This document shows, one piece after another, positions 1-11,582 of a DNA stretch of 64,000 bases. A program made the position numbers and the translations under genes. This DNA is from Byssothecium circinans. Its lineage: Eukaryota; Ascomycota; Dothideomycetes; Pleosporales; Massarinaceae. Location: NCBI GenBank assembly GCA_010015675.1, contig ML976977.1:946374-1010373 (forward strand). Direction: 5' to 3'. The number at the start of each line of letters is the position of its first letter. The first letter of the stretch is position 1. The notes below the pieces were generated by a model. That model was not told the origin of the DNA. It worked only from the letters and a program-made list of their open reading frames with translations, and did not search any database.

Positions 1-3000
1 CCGGAAGTTGAAGACGAGTGGGCGCTTCCTGCTAAGAAGAGTAAGAAGGAGAAGCGGAAGGGGAAGAAGGGCGATGTAGCCGTCGAGGAGCCGGCGATAG
101 TTGTTGAAGAGCCTGCACAACCAGCTTCTGAGCCTGTGATCGAGCAACCTGTCCAGCCCGATTCAACTGAGCCTGAGACCAAGAAAGAAGTCGATCTCGC
201 TCCCGCACCAAATGATCCACCTCAACCACCTGCACCGGTCAAGGCTAGCAAGAAGAAGGGAAAGAAACACAAGCTTTCATCCATGTTCGAGCCCGACACT
301 CCAGAGGAGATTGCCTCGCCTTCCAAAGTCGAAATGGCCCAGACGGAACCTTCAATCGTCAAGAACGTCTCAGAGATTGAGAACGTCCAAGCTGAGCCCG
401 ATCTTCGCTCCAAGTCACCCCCGCAAGACATTGACTTTGCCGCCACAGTTGCTGCGGGTCTGAAGGAGTCCGGCTTTGACACAAACTTGGTTCTCAACGA
501 TCCTGCTTTCCACCGATCCACTTCTCCGCCAGGTGTCCGTGATGTCTCTCCTGAAGACGATATTGTCGCTGCCAAAGAAGGTGCAAGCAAATCCAAGTTC
601 GGCACTCTCGGTCGTTCTCCATCTCCAACATCTCGTGACGTTGCATCAGTCAAAGAGATGGAGGCCGAGCTTTCACAGCCCGTCGTTCTCAACGCCACTG
701 ACACTAGTGCAACCTTCAATCCAATGGATGTTCTTAGCGATCCCACATTCTCGCAACGCAAGACGCCCCCTGGTATACTCGAGGAGGCTGACCCTGATGA
801 ACTGTGGTCATCTTCGAACAAGGGGAAGAAAGCCAAAAGCAAGAAGAAGCGCGCCTCTATTCTAGATACTCCGGCAGAAGAGCGTTCTCTTGATACAACC
901 GAATCGACCACACCCCTCGAAGTACAGCCCTACGTTCCAGAAGAGCCTTCTCAAGCTACACCTCCCGACGAGCCAGAAGATCCTTGGGCATCTTCAACCA
1001 AGAAGGGCAAGAAGGCGAAGAAAGACAAGAAGCGGGCTTCCCTGGCACAGAACAATATTGATGTCCCGACCGTCGAGGATCCAGTGATTGAGGCTCCCAC
1101 GGCTGTGCCTCTTGCTGTTGAGACTCCGGTCGAGTCAGCAACTTGGGATGTTGACGTCGGAAAGCCCGCGATTTCTAGTGTTGGCGCAAAAGACGGCGTG
1201 GAAGTAGCGTTTGATACGGTGCGTTCTGGTGAGAATGATCTGGTGCGTGGTCAGCCACAAGTCGAGCAACTCAAAGAGGGCGCTGAGGATGTTTGGGACG
1301 AGCAGCCGACGAAGAAGAACAAGAAGGGTAAAGGAAAGCTAAAGCGATCAAGCACTGCGGAACAGGCGATGGAATCAGGAACACCGTCAGGAGCAATCAC
1401 ACCATTTGAGGAGGACTTTGAAGAGCAAAAGAGCATTGAGAAGCAGATAGTCGAACTGGAGGAAGCGGCGGGAGAAGAAGACTGGTCATCAACAAAGAAG
1501 AAGGGCAAGAAAGGAAAGAAGGGCAACACGGGTATTGGAGTACTTGCAGCGGCCGGCGCAGTTGCTCTTAAGGCAATAGCAAGTAAAGAGAAGGAAGAGA
1601 AGCCAAGTGTAGGTGTGGAAGAAACCACTGAGTTTCCTCCGACGTTCGATGAAAAGCCCAAGTCTCTCGCGGGTGTGGAAGCCAACGAATACCCCTTCCC
1701 GACCGTGCCGGCGCCTGCTGTGGAGAAGGCATTGGATACAAGAGAAGAGGTCGATGAATGGGCACAACCGTCAAAGAAAAAGGGGAAGAAGGGCAGGAAG
1801 GGAAAGGGAACGACAAACGACGTGGTTGAACAAATCGACACCCACGTGTCTCGGGCGGCTGTTTCTGAGCCGCATACAGACATTCACAAGCGACGAGAGC
1901 ACCCAGTATCGCCAGAAGCGCAACCATGGGAGAAGCGCGTGCACCTATCAGACTCACTCACAAATGCTCCTTCAGTGCCCATCGAATCAGCACCCGAGCC
2001 CTCTTTCCTGCACTCCTACGATCAACCGACAACTCACCCGGGAAGTGCCGCTTTGGATAGCTCGACAGATACGACGACTCGAGGCCCTTCCGCAGCTGTA
2101 GAACCGACGTGGTCTTTTGGCGGAGTTCGCGACAGCGCCGTACACGTGGCGGACTCTCCGATTGTATCAGCTGCCCCACAATTTCCCGACAACACGAATG
2201 TTCGCGACAGTGGTTATCACGATGCAGGATATTCACCTTCGATTCCCCAATGGTCTAACGAGCCTGTGATAGAATCTCAGGCGAAGGAGAAGCGGCGTTC
2301 AAGACAACCAGAAACGCCTCGCCAATCGCGTGATTTGTCGCTTGGCGAGCATCACCATGAGCGTACACGGTCAAGAAGCCCGTCATTCCCTGAGTTGCCT
2401 GTACTTGTAGGAGCAGCGGCAATTGCTGCCGCTGCATACACATCTCCAAACGCGGTGGACTCTGCTACTAAGGAGCGAGCTTCATATCTGTTCAACTCAT
2501 CGCCGTCCACCCGCCAATATGGCGAGTCGCCGCCTGCTTCTTCTAAGCGTCGCTCACAGGACGTTCCACAGACGGATGTCTACTCAACCCCAACCAAATC
2601 CTCCAAGAAAACTTCACGTCTGGTAGAGCAGTCGTCCGCGGAGTCTCACGAGAAGCATGTCTCACCTGCCAGAGAATCAAAACAGCAAGAGCCCTACCAT
2701 TCAATCTTTGGAGATCCAAGCCAGAAGACATCGGAAAAGACCACGGTTTCTACCCCTGCGACGAAGCATGCACATACACCCAGTGGCCTGCTCGGTACGA
2801 TCAAAGAGAGCAGCCCCGATGACTCTCCATTACACAAGAAGGGACGCTCTGTTAATGATGTTGGCGTTCCCGAGCACGGTGTAAAAGCTCCTCGACGGAG
2901 CACTGGTTCGAAACTTGGGTCTGAGCGAACGATATCGCCGATGCCGGTTACACCAACACCCGCGAGTCGCAAGACTACGGCTACGACCGCTGAGAGATCA

Positions 3001-5145
3001 ACTCCTTCGAAGGATTCGCCATGGCATCAAGCTAATGAGGGCGTTGATCGAAGCATGACCTTGAGTCCAGCGCGCCGCAAACTTCCACACGATCAATACT
3101 CTACTCCTACAGATCCGATCAAACAGCACATGGGTGAGCAGCGATCGCCAAGCGCAAGGCTCAGTAGTCCATTCGAACGGCCACTCAGCTCAGCGAGCAA
3201 CAGATCCACGCACTCCTTGCGCAGGATTGATAAAAGCAAGTCAGGTGACCTTAGGGCTGCAAGTCTTGGCGAGGTCAGTGCGGAGGCTAAGCGATCGCAA
3301 CCCAATCTCGCAGGCATCGCACTCGCTGCCGGAGCAACCGCAGCCATCGCGGGCATCGCGAGCTCGTCGAGATACGACCCGATCAAAGATAAAGGCAAGG
3401 GTCGCGCCGAGATGCCCGATGTCTATGTAAGTTGATTCATCATTGTGACGCGACGTAGTTGGGACGATAGCTGACAAAGTTTGCAGGAGGCATGGGGCGA
3501 GGCCCAAGGGTCGCCTATGTCACCAACACGGCCGCCCAGCGTGCGCAAGCGACAAAGCATGCAGATTCTGGACATGCAGTCACAGCTCGAACAGCTTGCT
3601 GCGCAAAACCGGGCGCTAGAGGAAGCTAAAGCCAAAGCCGAAGAGACTCTGCAAGCATCCAATTACCAGCGCGATGTCGATTCGCAGGTCATCACTGAAG
3701 CGGTCGAAGCACGTGACCGTGAACTGCATCAACGGGACATCGACATCGCTCAACTCCGAGACACACTGCAGACTCTCCAAAACGAGATCGCTAAGCTTAC
3801 CGAGCTCAACAACACTCTCTCGGAAGCCAACCGAAATCTCACTGAGAATGCCAATCAGCGATTCGCCTCCCTCCAAGCTGAAGGCCAAAATGTCCAAGAT
3901 CAGTGGCAGCAGTCAACCAGAGAGCTCGAGGAGCTTCGAGGAAAGTACAATCAGTTGACCAGTGGCATGGAAGAGGCCTTGCGTGCCGAAATTGGCATCG
4001 CACTTGGTGACCGCGAAAACGAGATCAAGCGTCTGAATGCAGAACTGGCGAGCGCAAAAGAGCAAATCAAGTCTTTACAACAGCAGATCCTCGCATCGAA
4101 GCAGCCAAACGAAAGCTTCCTTACAGTCCGCGATGAGGACTACTTCGACAGCGCATGCCAGCAGCTTTGCCAGCATGTTCAGCAATGGGTGCTGCGATTT
4201 TCCAAATTCTCCGATGCGCGACCATGCCGGCTTTCGTCTGAGATTGCGGCCGACACAAGGTTAGACACTGCGACACGCCAGAAGATCGACACTCGTCTCG
4301 ACAATGCCATTCTCGATGGCTCCGATGTCGATGCTTTACTTGCAGATCGTGTGAAGCGACGAGACGTCTTCATGTCGGTAGTCATGACAATGATCTGGGA
4401 GTACGTCTTCACTAGATATCTTTTCGGTATGGACCGAGAACAGCGACAGAAGCTCAAATCACTTGAGAAAACGCTGAATGAAGTTGGTAAGCACAACTCG
4501 ACCCTTTCGCCCCTACTTTGCATCTCTAACCTTCTTCCAGGTCCAACTCGAGCAGTTGCCCAATGGCGAGCGATTACTCTCACACTTCTCGCCAAACGCG
4601 AGCCCTTCATTCAACAACGCGCTCAAGATACGGAGGCTGTCGTCCACGAAATATACAGCACTCTCGCCACCCTCCTCCCGCCGCCAGCAAATCTCCAGCG
4701 GCAGATTCAAGAATCCCTGCGCAAAGTCATGCACGTAGCAGTCTCCCTTTCCATCGAGATGCGTACCCAGCGCGCCGAATACATCATGCTCCCTCCTCTT
4801 CAACCCGAGTACGACACCAATGGCGACCTGATCGCCAAGGTCAATTTCAACGCATCCCTCATGAACGAGCGCTCAGGCGAGACTACATCAAACGACGAAC
4901 TCCAAGCACGCAAAGCCGTGGTCAAGATTGTGCTATTCCCGCTCGTCGTGAAGAAGGGCGACGATTACGGAGAAGGCGAGGACGAGATTGTCGTCTGTCC
5001 CGCGCAAGTCTTGGTCGCACGACCCAGCAACAAGAAAGTGGTGCGAGTAATGAGCGGAGCAATGAGTGTGAATAGCAGGAGGAGTACCGCGAGCCTCCCT
5101 CCCGAGAGCTCCATTATGGACATTGACTCGTCCAATGTGATATAG
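1..5145 (+). CDS. Involucrin-repeat protein, 3' part (5' end outside window)
   Basis: The reading frame is open from base 1, so the start lies upstream. Exons in the window are 1-3426, 3487-4486 and 4541-5145, giving 1676 residues. The first intron (3427-3486) has GTAAGT/TTGCAG. The second (4487-4540) is 54 nt and would read through in frame if retained. The N-terminal two thirds is low-complexity: acidic patches with Trp (EDPWAS-, DELWSS-like) followed by lysine/glycine blocks such as KKGKKAKK, plus short LNDPAF/LSDPTF-SPPG units. This matches the fungal involucrin-repeat family, which is thousands of residues long. Around residues 1145-1360 there is a long predicted coiled coil (Gln/Glu/Leu-rich), then a more globular C-terminal part that is probably the conserved domain. 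Function is unknown; a scaffold or cytoskeletal role is often guessed but nothing here proves it. Ser/Pro-rich segments suggest phosphorylation. Confidence 0.85.
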
Positions 5146-5907
5146 ATGGTTGGGGTAAATATGGAAAAGGTGGATATTTGCACTTGATGGCGTTTTCGGA
5201 TGGGATTGATTTGCACTTGGGCAGAGGTTTAACGACTCTCGTACTTTACATACCATTTTCCTTTGTTTTGTTTTGTAATGATTTTTTGGCAGTTATGATG
5301 GTTTTTTTTTAGCGGATATCCATGGGCTTTGCGATACATAGGTAGCATTAGGGGATTTGCAATTGAAATAGTAATCTTGGTCAATTGATTTCACACTCGT
5401 TCGGAACGGATCTGCTTCTTCCAGGAACGGAAGTCACCGGATTGAGACCCAGAGTTGTGAAACTGCCCAGAAGAGAATTTAACATATCCGAGTAAGTCAG
5501 GCAGAGGATGAATTGCGTGAACTGGTCGTATAAAAGTTTATCTTGAGTGTAAAGATTAGGGTGTTGGACGTATGAACATAAAACTTTAAATTCCATTCCC
5601 GTGAGAACCAGCCTCTCTCCAAATTTCGCAGATGTGCTATCAGTTCTCACACTGACTCCAAGATTATTATTCACAGGTTACCTGAGCAAGGGCAAAGATC
5701 AGACAGACGCTAACCCCCTCACTTCCCCGCGCGGGCCGGGACGGATCACCGAACGTCCAAGCTCCTCGGCGCCCCTTAAGAGGGGAGGGTGGAAGGGGAG
5801 GATTAATAGCGTGCACCCATAAAGCAGACCTATCCGTACGGGACACAGGATCAACATCACAAGGCGATTCATCTTTTAGACACCCGGGAAGGAAAACAGC
5901 TCCAGAT
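5146..5907. other. Intergenic region
   Basis: Downstream of the involucrin-repeat gene and upstream of the dehydrogenase. It contains T-rich 3' flanking sequence near 5260-5310 and a G/C-rich stretch near 5715-5800. I see no supportable coding region. Confidence 0.5.
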
Positions 5908-7288
5908 ATGCCGATTCGCAGCGATTGGAAGCTTGCACGCGAAGGTACGTTGGATATGCTTACTAAGACTCTGGGATTCCCATCCCTTCACACACCAAAC
6001 TAACCACACCACCCAGGCGTCACCGCCGACACCTTCGCGCACCTCATCCGCTCCACCGCGCTGAACCCCGCGCTTACACTCCCCCTCGTGCTCCTGGCAC
6101 GCTACACAGCGCAGGGCTCCTCTCTCGCGTCCCAGCACGGCACCGCGCTCAACAGCGTCAAAGCGCTTCTTGCGCTCGGCGCGCTGCACACTGTCGGACG
6201 ATGGCTCGACAACAAGGTGATCAATAACTGGAAGGGGAATAAGAAGGGCGAGTGGGATTGGGGGAAGGAGGTTGTGGTTGTTACGGGGGGTGCGGATGGG
6301 ATTGGGAAGGCGATTGTGGGGCTGCTGGCGGAGAGGGATGTTAAGGTTGCGGTTCTGGATGTGCAGCCGTTGACTTATGAGGGTATGTTGGGTTTTCCAT
6401 TGGGGGGCTGGGGTGGGGTGGTTGTGGGGAAGGAGGGAGATGGGAGAGGGATAGAGAGCGAGGGAGTGTTGGGTAAATGTGCATGAAAAGCTAACCTATG
6501 ACAACAGCACCACCATCCGTCCACTACTTCAACTGCGACCTCGCGTCCGCAAAATCCATCGCCTCAGCCTCTGCCTCCATCCGCTCCACCCTGGGCGACC
6601 CCACCGTCCTAGTAAGAACACCCCTATACAAACTACCTCCAAAACACACATTGACTTTCCCCCTCCAACCCCACAGATCAACAACGCAGGCGTCGCACGC
6701 GGCAAAACCCTCCTCAACCTCACCGAATCCGACATCCGCCTAATCTTCAACGTAAACGCCATCTCCCACTACTTCCTCGCGCAGGAATACCTCCCCTCCA
6801 TGATTGCAAACAACCACGGCATGATCGTCACCGTCGCCTCGTTAGCAGGCTACGTGGTCAGCCCTCAAATGGTCGACTACGCCGCTAGCAAAGCGGCCGC
6901 TGTTTCCTTCCACGAAGGCCTCTCCGCTGAGCTCTCCTCCGTGTACAATGCCCCTGGCGTTCGCACGGTGCTTATGTGCCAGGGTTATACGCGCACGCCG
7001 CTGTTCGAGGGGTTCGATTCGAGCGCTTTGTATCCTGAGACGGTGGCTGAGGCTATTGTGAAGGCCGTGTTTGAGGGGAAGAGTAAGCATTTGACGTTGC
7101 CTGAGACGAGTTGGGCGTTGGCTGGGTTGAGGGGGTGGCCGGTTTGGATGCAGTATGGGTTGAGGAAGAGTTTAGAGTACTCTATGAAGAATTGGAAGGG
7201 GAGGCAGGTTGTGCAGCCTAGTGAGAGGGAGAGCGAGGGGAAGACGGAGAAGGTGGAGGGGAGTACGGTTATGGTTGGTGGACAGTAA
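5908..7288 (+). CDS. Short-chain dehydrogenase/reductase (SDR16C/retinol-dehydrogenase-like)
   Basis: Four exons (5908-5944, 6017-6382, 6508-6611, 6677-7288) give 372 residues; the introns have GTACGT, GTATGT and GTAAGA donors and AG acceptors. Classical SDR signatures are present: the dinucleotide-binding TGGADGIG at residues 102-109, NNAG at 171-174, and the catalytic YAASK (Tyr237, Lys241) with an upstream Ser. A hydrophobic N-terminal stretch (about residues 20-45) precedes the Rossmann fold, as in membrane-associated members of the SDR16C type that act on lipid-like alcohols or ketones. The ATG at 5908 is chosen because the short first exon splices in frame. The C-terminal tail is basic and Glu/Lys-rich. 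The substrate cannot be inferred; NAD(P)-dependent oxidoreduction at a membrane is the safe reading. Confidence 0.88.
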
Positions 7289-8275
7289 GGTGAATGAGGG
7301 GGACTGAGAGGTGGAGGGGCGGTGGGTGAGGTGGTGATGTAGTGTGTTGGATTAGTCGATCGTTTCGCGGGTAATTCTCTTTTGCTTCTTTGGAAGGGGT
7401 TGTGTGAAGTTTCTAATCGCAAAGTTCATTTACTTATTAAGGATCCGAAGTCTGGAAGAAATTTCACATCACCAAAAACGAAGCTTTCCTCCCGTGTCCA
7501 CGCCCGGTCGCAAAGCCCCAATCTCCAAATTCCCATGTGCCTGAATCCTACACAACTTTGCTTATCCTACACCACCTACCATAGTTTGTCTAGTTTATGA
7601 AAGCTTTGCAATAAATAACCTGCATTGAATTTACGGTGTAGTAGAGCTCATACTGCGCATATGTTCGGTCCACTCACTGTGCGGTGAACGCGTCGAGGTG
7701 GAACTTGGTAGTCAGTGAAGTGGCCTGGCATATAACAACCAACCACCCGAATTATACTGAAAGGTTTTTGGAGGTAGAATGGATCTATTTCTGTCTAGTT
7801 GCGAGGTTCTTGTGACGATATTGTGGATAGGGGGTGGGTATGAGGGCACTGGGTATAACGAAGATGAGAGGAAGATTGGAGATCATTATGGTGGTTTGGT
7901 GCGTGAGACTTATTCATATGTATTTGTTCTCGAAACTTGAGCGTATGGTATACAGAGCGCAGGGTTACGCAGATTGGAGTACTTGTCTTGTGAGGTCTCG
8001 TGGGGTTTATCGGTGTAGATCACGGCGATGGGGTGGTGGTGAACGTCTAGCGCACTTTCTAGAGAATGAACAGGCGATGATGGAATGGTGTCAAACGTCT
8101 AGCAACACTTTCTCAAAAAAAAATGAGTAGGTAAGAATGATGAAGATTCGATTAGTTGCTCAACCGCTTTCGTGGTCTTTGAATGGGAGGATCACGGAGA
8201 CGAACACCGACTGTTGTCAAACGGTGTAGGGTCCGCTAGGTTTCTTCACTTGGAGGAAGTGGAGTGAATATTTCG

Positions 8276-8452
8276 TGTATCTTCTGTGGTCAAACAGTAC
8301 CGAAGTGCTGAATCTGTTTACTTTTTATACTTTAAGTGAACATCTTATGCGACTTCCTCCATCAAAAGATACCAAACGTACTACATCCCTCCACTTCTCA
8401 TCCCTATGTGAACGTTCCATGTATCTTCTGCGGTCAAACAGTATCGAAAGTG
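8276..8452 (+). repeat. Pair of imperfect direct repeats
   Basis: 8276-8307 and 8420-8452 share the core CTTCTGYGGTCAAACAGTAY followed by CGAA and AGTG. The copies differ at a few positions and lie 144 bp apart, upstream of the TATA box of the 8913 gene. They could be a regulatory duplication or a repeat relic. Confidence 0.6.
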
Positions 8453-8614
8453 ATAAAACCCTTCACTTCCCCCCCTCAACGTGAACGTTTCCGTCCCTCC
8501 AACCCTGCTCATTCACGCCCCAAATCCCCCATGCAAACCTACCCCAAGCGACAGGCCCCCACAAACACTCGCAACCCGTGAAGAAGGATCCAACCAACGA
8601 CGACCACACACAAC

Positions 8615-8622
8615 TATATAAG
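8615..8622 (+). promoter_or_regulatory. TATA box (TATATAAG)
   Basis: A strong TATATAAG match about 290 bp upstream of the ATG at 8913, followed by a pyrimidine- and AC-rich stretch typical of fungal 5' leaders. Inferred promoter of the tandem-domain gene. Confidence 0.5.
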
Positions 8623-8912
8623 CCCCTAAACCTTCCCCCCCTTTGGCAAATCAGAACCTCATACCCTCAACATCATCATCGACACTATTCCTTCTGGCAA
8701 GGAAACCTACCTACATCTACTCTACCTCGAACACACCTACCGAAGATACCATCATACTACGAAGAGCCGGACTCCTCATACGATCGACGACGACTTTTCG
8801 GACTTTTACGCTTTCGACAACGGCTACACAGCAAGAACTTCTTCTATTGGATACTGTACGTATCAGTACGCACGGCGGCTAGACTCGGCTTTGCACCGCG
8901 AGAGAGAGAAAG

Positions 8913-11582
8913 ATGTCTGCATTTTGGGATCTCGGATATCGGCCTGACAATACTAGAGCTGCTGGAGCTGCTGGACCCGCTGGACCCGCGACTGACCCAT
9001 CTACTTTTGACTACGAGAAGGATGGTGCCCCTGCATTCAGCCATTTATTCCCTCCCACGGGGCCTGTCCCAGATGCGAACCTGGATGAATGGAATGCCAT
9101 GATCACTATGCAAGGCGACTAGGCGTTAAGGGACGAAACCCATCCGATTTGGAAGAATGAGAAGGGGGAAAAATTGCATAGTAGGTGCCAATTGCGTCTG
9201 AAATGTACAACGCGTGCATGCCACCCAGTGCAGTACGAGGTTCTGGAGCACTCTACGAAACTTTGGGTCACGATAAGGCACCCAATTTGCCCCAACTGCG
9301 GAGACAACCTCTTACACAGGGGGAATGATGTTCAGAGAGCATTTGGCACTGTAAACGACACCACGTTCACCATCAAAAAAACATTCGGTTTCCATGACCC
9401 TAACCCTCCAAACCCCAATCAAATCTCTGTTAACAAGAACTATGGATCTCCCTCTGAAATCTACAAGGACCTTGAGTTCAATGAAGAGCTTTTACAGAAG
9501 ATAAAGTCGAGTCCCTACCCTCCAAAGGCATCACTCTACATACGCTTCCACAAAAACGTAAATGGGGATGAGGGCGGCCCACCAGGCTCTCGCGACAGCT
9601 GGGTGATAGTTAAGTCGGCCGCAGAGCTACTCAGACTTAAACAAAGCCATGATCGGATCATAGCAGTTCCCGGAAAGGGTGGCAGTGGTAAGAAGATACT
9701 GATAATTTGGAAATTCCCGCCTTACATACATGGGCCTGCAACCCAGTCTGCGGAGGCCGGTAATCCTTCGACTGGAGATGCGCCACAACGTGCGGAGACT
9801 TCCCGTTCTACCCTAGCTCCTGCTGCCCCTAGCACCCCTGTCATACCTTCTGATGGCTTCATCCATGGACCGCCTGCCTTCACTTGGCTATTTCCTCCAA
9901 AAACGCCTGTTCCAGATAAAGACCTGAAAGAATGGAACGCCATGCTCATTTTTAATGGCGGTAAAGCGATAAGGAACGACAACCATCCAAATTGGAAAGG
10001 CCAGACCGGTCGCCCATTGCCATTATCATGGTCAGTATGCTTATCTTGCAGGTATCCTGGGTGTTGGCCATTTAAATATGAGCCGCGAAACCAACCTAGA
10101 GAGTATTGGATTCATGCCTCGAATCCATTTTGCACGCATGGCTGCGGAGAAAATCTCCTACTAAGAGAAAACGCGGTCTACAGAACGCAGGGTGCGCCAT
10201 CGAGGGCGAAACATTTCGTGGTGCATAAAACGTTCGGTTGGCATAACCCCAATCCACCATTTCCCACGGAAGTCCAAATTGACAAGGATTTTGGTTTCCC
10301 CTTTGATCTCTATCGGGATCTAGAATGGAAGGATGAACTTTTTCAGACCATAAGTTCCGACCCTCGTTTCAAAAACAAAACAAAACCCTGGGCAAACACG
10401 GAGGGCGCCCCAGAACGATATGAGAACTGGTTTAACGCTAGAAAGGCTGCAGGTCAAGGGGGTAAAATTAAAGAACTGGTCGATATTGCTGGAAATGCTA
10501 CCAAGGTATTGGCAGTTGGTGGTAGTGGAGCCAAGTTGTCGATCATCTGGATATTCGGGTTAAAAATCGCTACGCCTGCTGGGCAGCGGCCGGCTCCCGG
10601 TTCCGATCGTGAATCTCCTCCATTAAAACGTGCTCGAGGTGAAGACAACGAGTCTGAGCTAGACGAAGACCCTCCTTCCACCGGGAATACGCCGCCACGT
10701 AGGGATTCTTCACGTTCTGCCCCAGCTCCGAGCGCTGCAGGACAGAGCGGAGGATCGGCTCGTGTAAGTGGGGCTCCAGCATGTCGAAACCCCAGGTACT
10801 CAAGAGATCTATGGAACCCTACTGTCAACCGAGCTATTATACCCCCTGGGTATCCACCTAACATCGACGGCAACGAGGATAGCGACAAGGAAAACGTGGA
10901 TCCCAATGCCCCTCCTTCCAAGAAAAAGAATCCTCTAGGTATCAAGACCAAAGACTCTTCAAAGACCGATACAAACGATCCCAAGCGTTCGGACACTTTG
11001 CTCTCCGCCAAAGCCAAAGGCAAACAGCCAGCAGACTCGAGCACTGCTGCTGAGGGATCAATGTCTATTCCTTTCAGATCGAAGGATTCCGACCCCAACA
11101 AATCCTCGACAAAGTCCAAGGACGATACCGGCATCTCCAATGCTTTGGACCTGGTGGCCAAAACAAGAAACGCAAACCCGAGGTCGTCATCAAGACGATC
11201 ATCGAACGCAGGATCTCCTACGGTGCGTTCCGCATCGAACTCGCCTAGTCCCGCGGTTAGACGGGGAACTGGAATGCCATCTACCGTAAGCAGTGCAAGG
11301 AGTCCTTCTGTGGGTCTGTCACGTAACAACACCGGTTCATCAGCTGCTGCAGGAGCCGTCTCAGGACCAGCACGCGCTGCTCGACTAAAGGACGAGAAGG
11401 AGACGAAGGCGAAGGATAAGAAGATAGAAGAGGATAGGAGGAAGGAAGAGAAGAAGAAGGAAGACGGGAGGAGGAGGGAAGAGAAGAAGGAGGAAGAGGA
11501 TAAGAGGAAGGCAGAGAAGGACAAAGCCGCTGCAAAGAAGAAGAAGGATGATGAGAAGAAGGGCGGCAAGAAGAAGAGGTGA
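8913..11582 (+). CDS. Unrecognised protein with two cysteine-bearing domain copies; in-frame TAG at codon 70
   Basis: Reading from ATG 8913, the frame is open for 889 codons except for one TAG at 9120-9122, and no intron is needed. Two homologous units occupy roughly codons 37-271 and 314-550. Each runs: PAF-x-x-LFPP-x-x-PVPD...EWNAM; a cysteine region (copy 2 has C-x2-C-x4-C, then C-x3-C-G-x-NLL; copy 1 has a C-x4-C then CPNCG-x-NLL); K-TFG-x-H-PNPP; and a terminal GGSG-K-IIW strand. The cysteine pairs suggest zinc binding (inference). After codon 560 the protein is Ser/Pro-rich, then ends in a highly charged Lys/Glu/Arg helix-like tail. The homology continues unbroken across the TAG, which sits where copy 2 has Lys. 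The gene is therefore a fresh pseudogene, is read through or recoded, or carries a sequence error. If the TAG is respected, translation could begin only downstream. I recognise no family. Confidence 0.6.

Larger units (their letters stand above)
7289..8912. other. Long intergenic/promoter region
   Basis: No convincing ORF. It contains short repeated phrases (a CTAGC-A-CACTTTCT-like phrase near 8046 and 8098, and an imperfect 31-33 nt direct repeat at 8276 and 8420), then a TATA element at 8615 and a C/T- and A/C-rich leader before the ATG at 8913. Confidence 0.5.

Noticed and set aside
222..911. Long reverse ORF antisense to the involucrin-repeat gene
   Set aside because: It mirrors the low-complexity coding strand; the forward frame continues unbroken and carries the family's repeats.
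4487..4540. Treating this stretch as coding in the involucrin-repeat gene
   Set aside because: It has GTAAGC and TTCCAG borders, intron-like pyrimidine content, and is removable in frame; splicing is the better model.
8578..9102. Forward ORF overlapping the TATA box and the start of the tandem-domain gene
   Set aside because: It is in another frame, would begin before the TATA element, and shows no repeat homology.
9023..9200. Intron that would splice out the TAG at 9120
   Set aside because: No donor/acceptor pair keeps frame, and the domain homology is continuous across the site.
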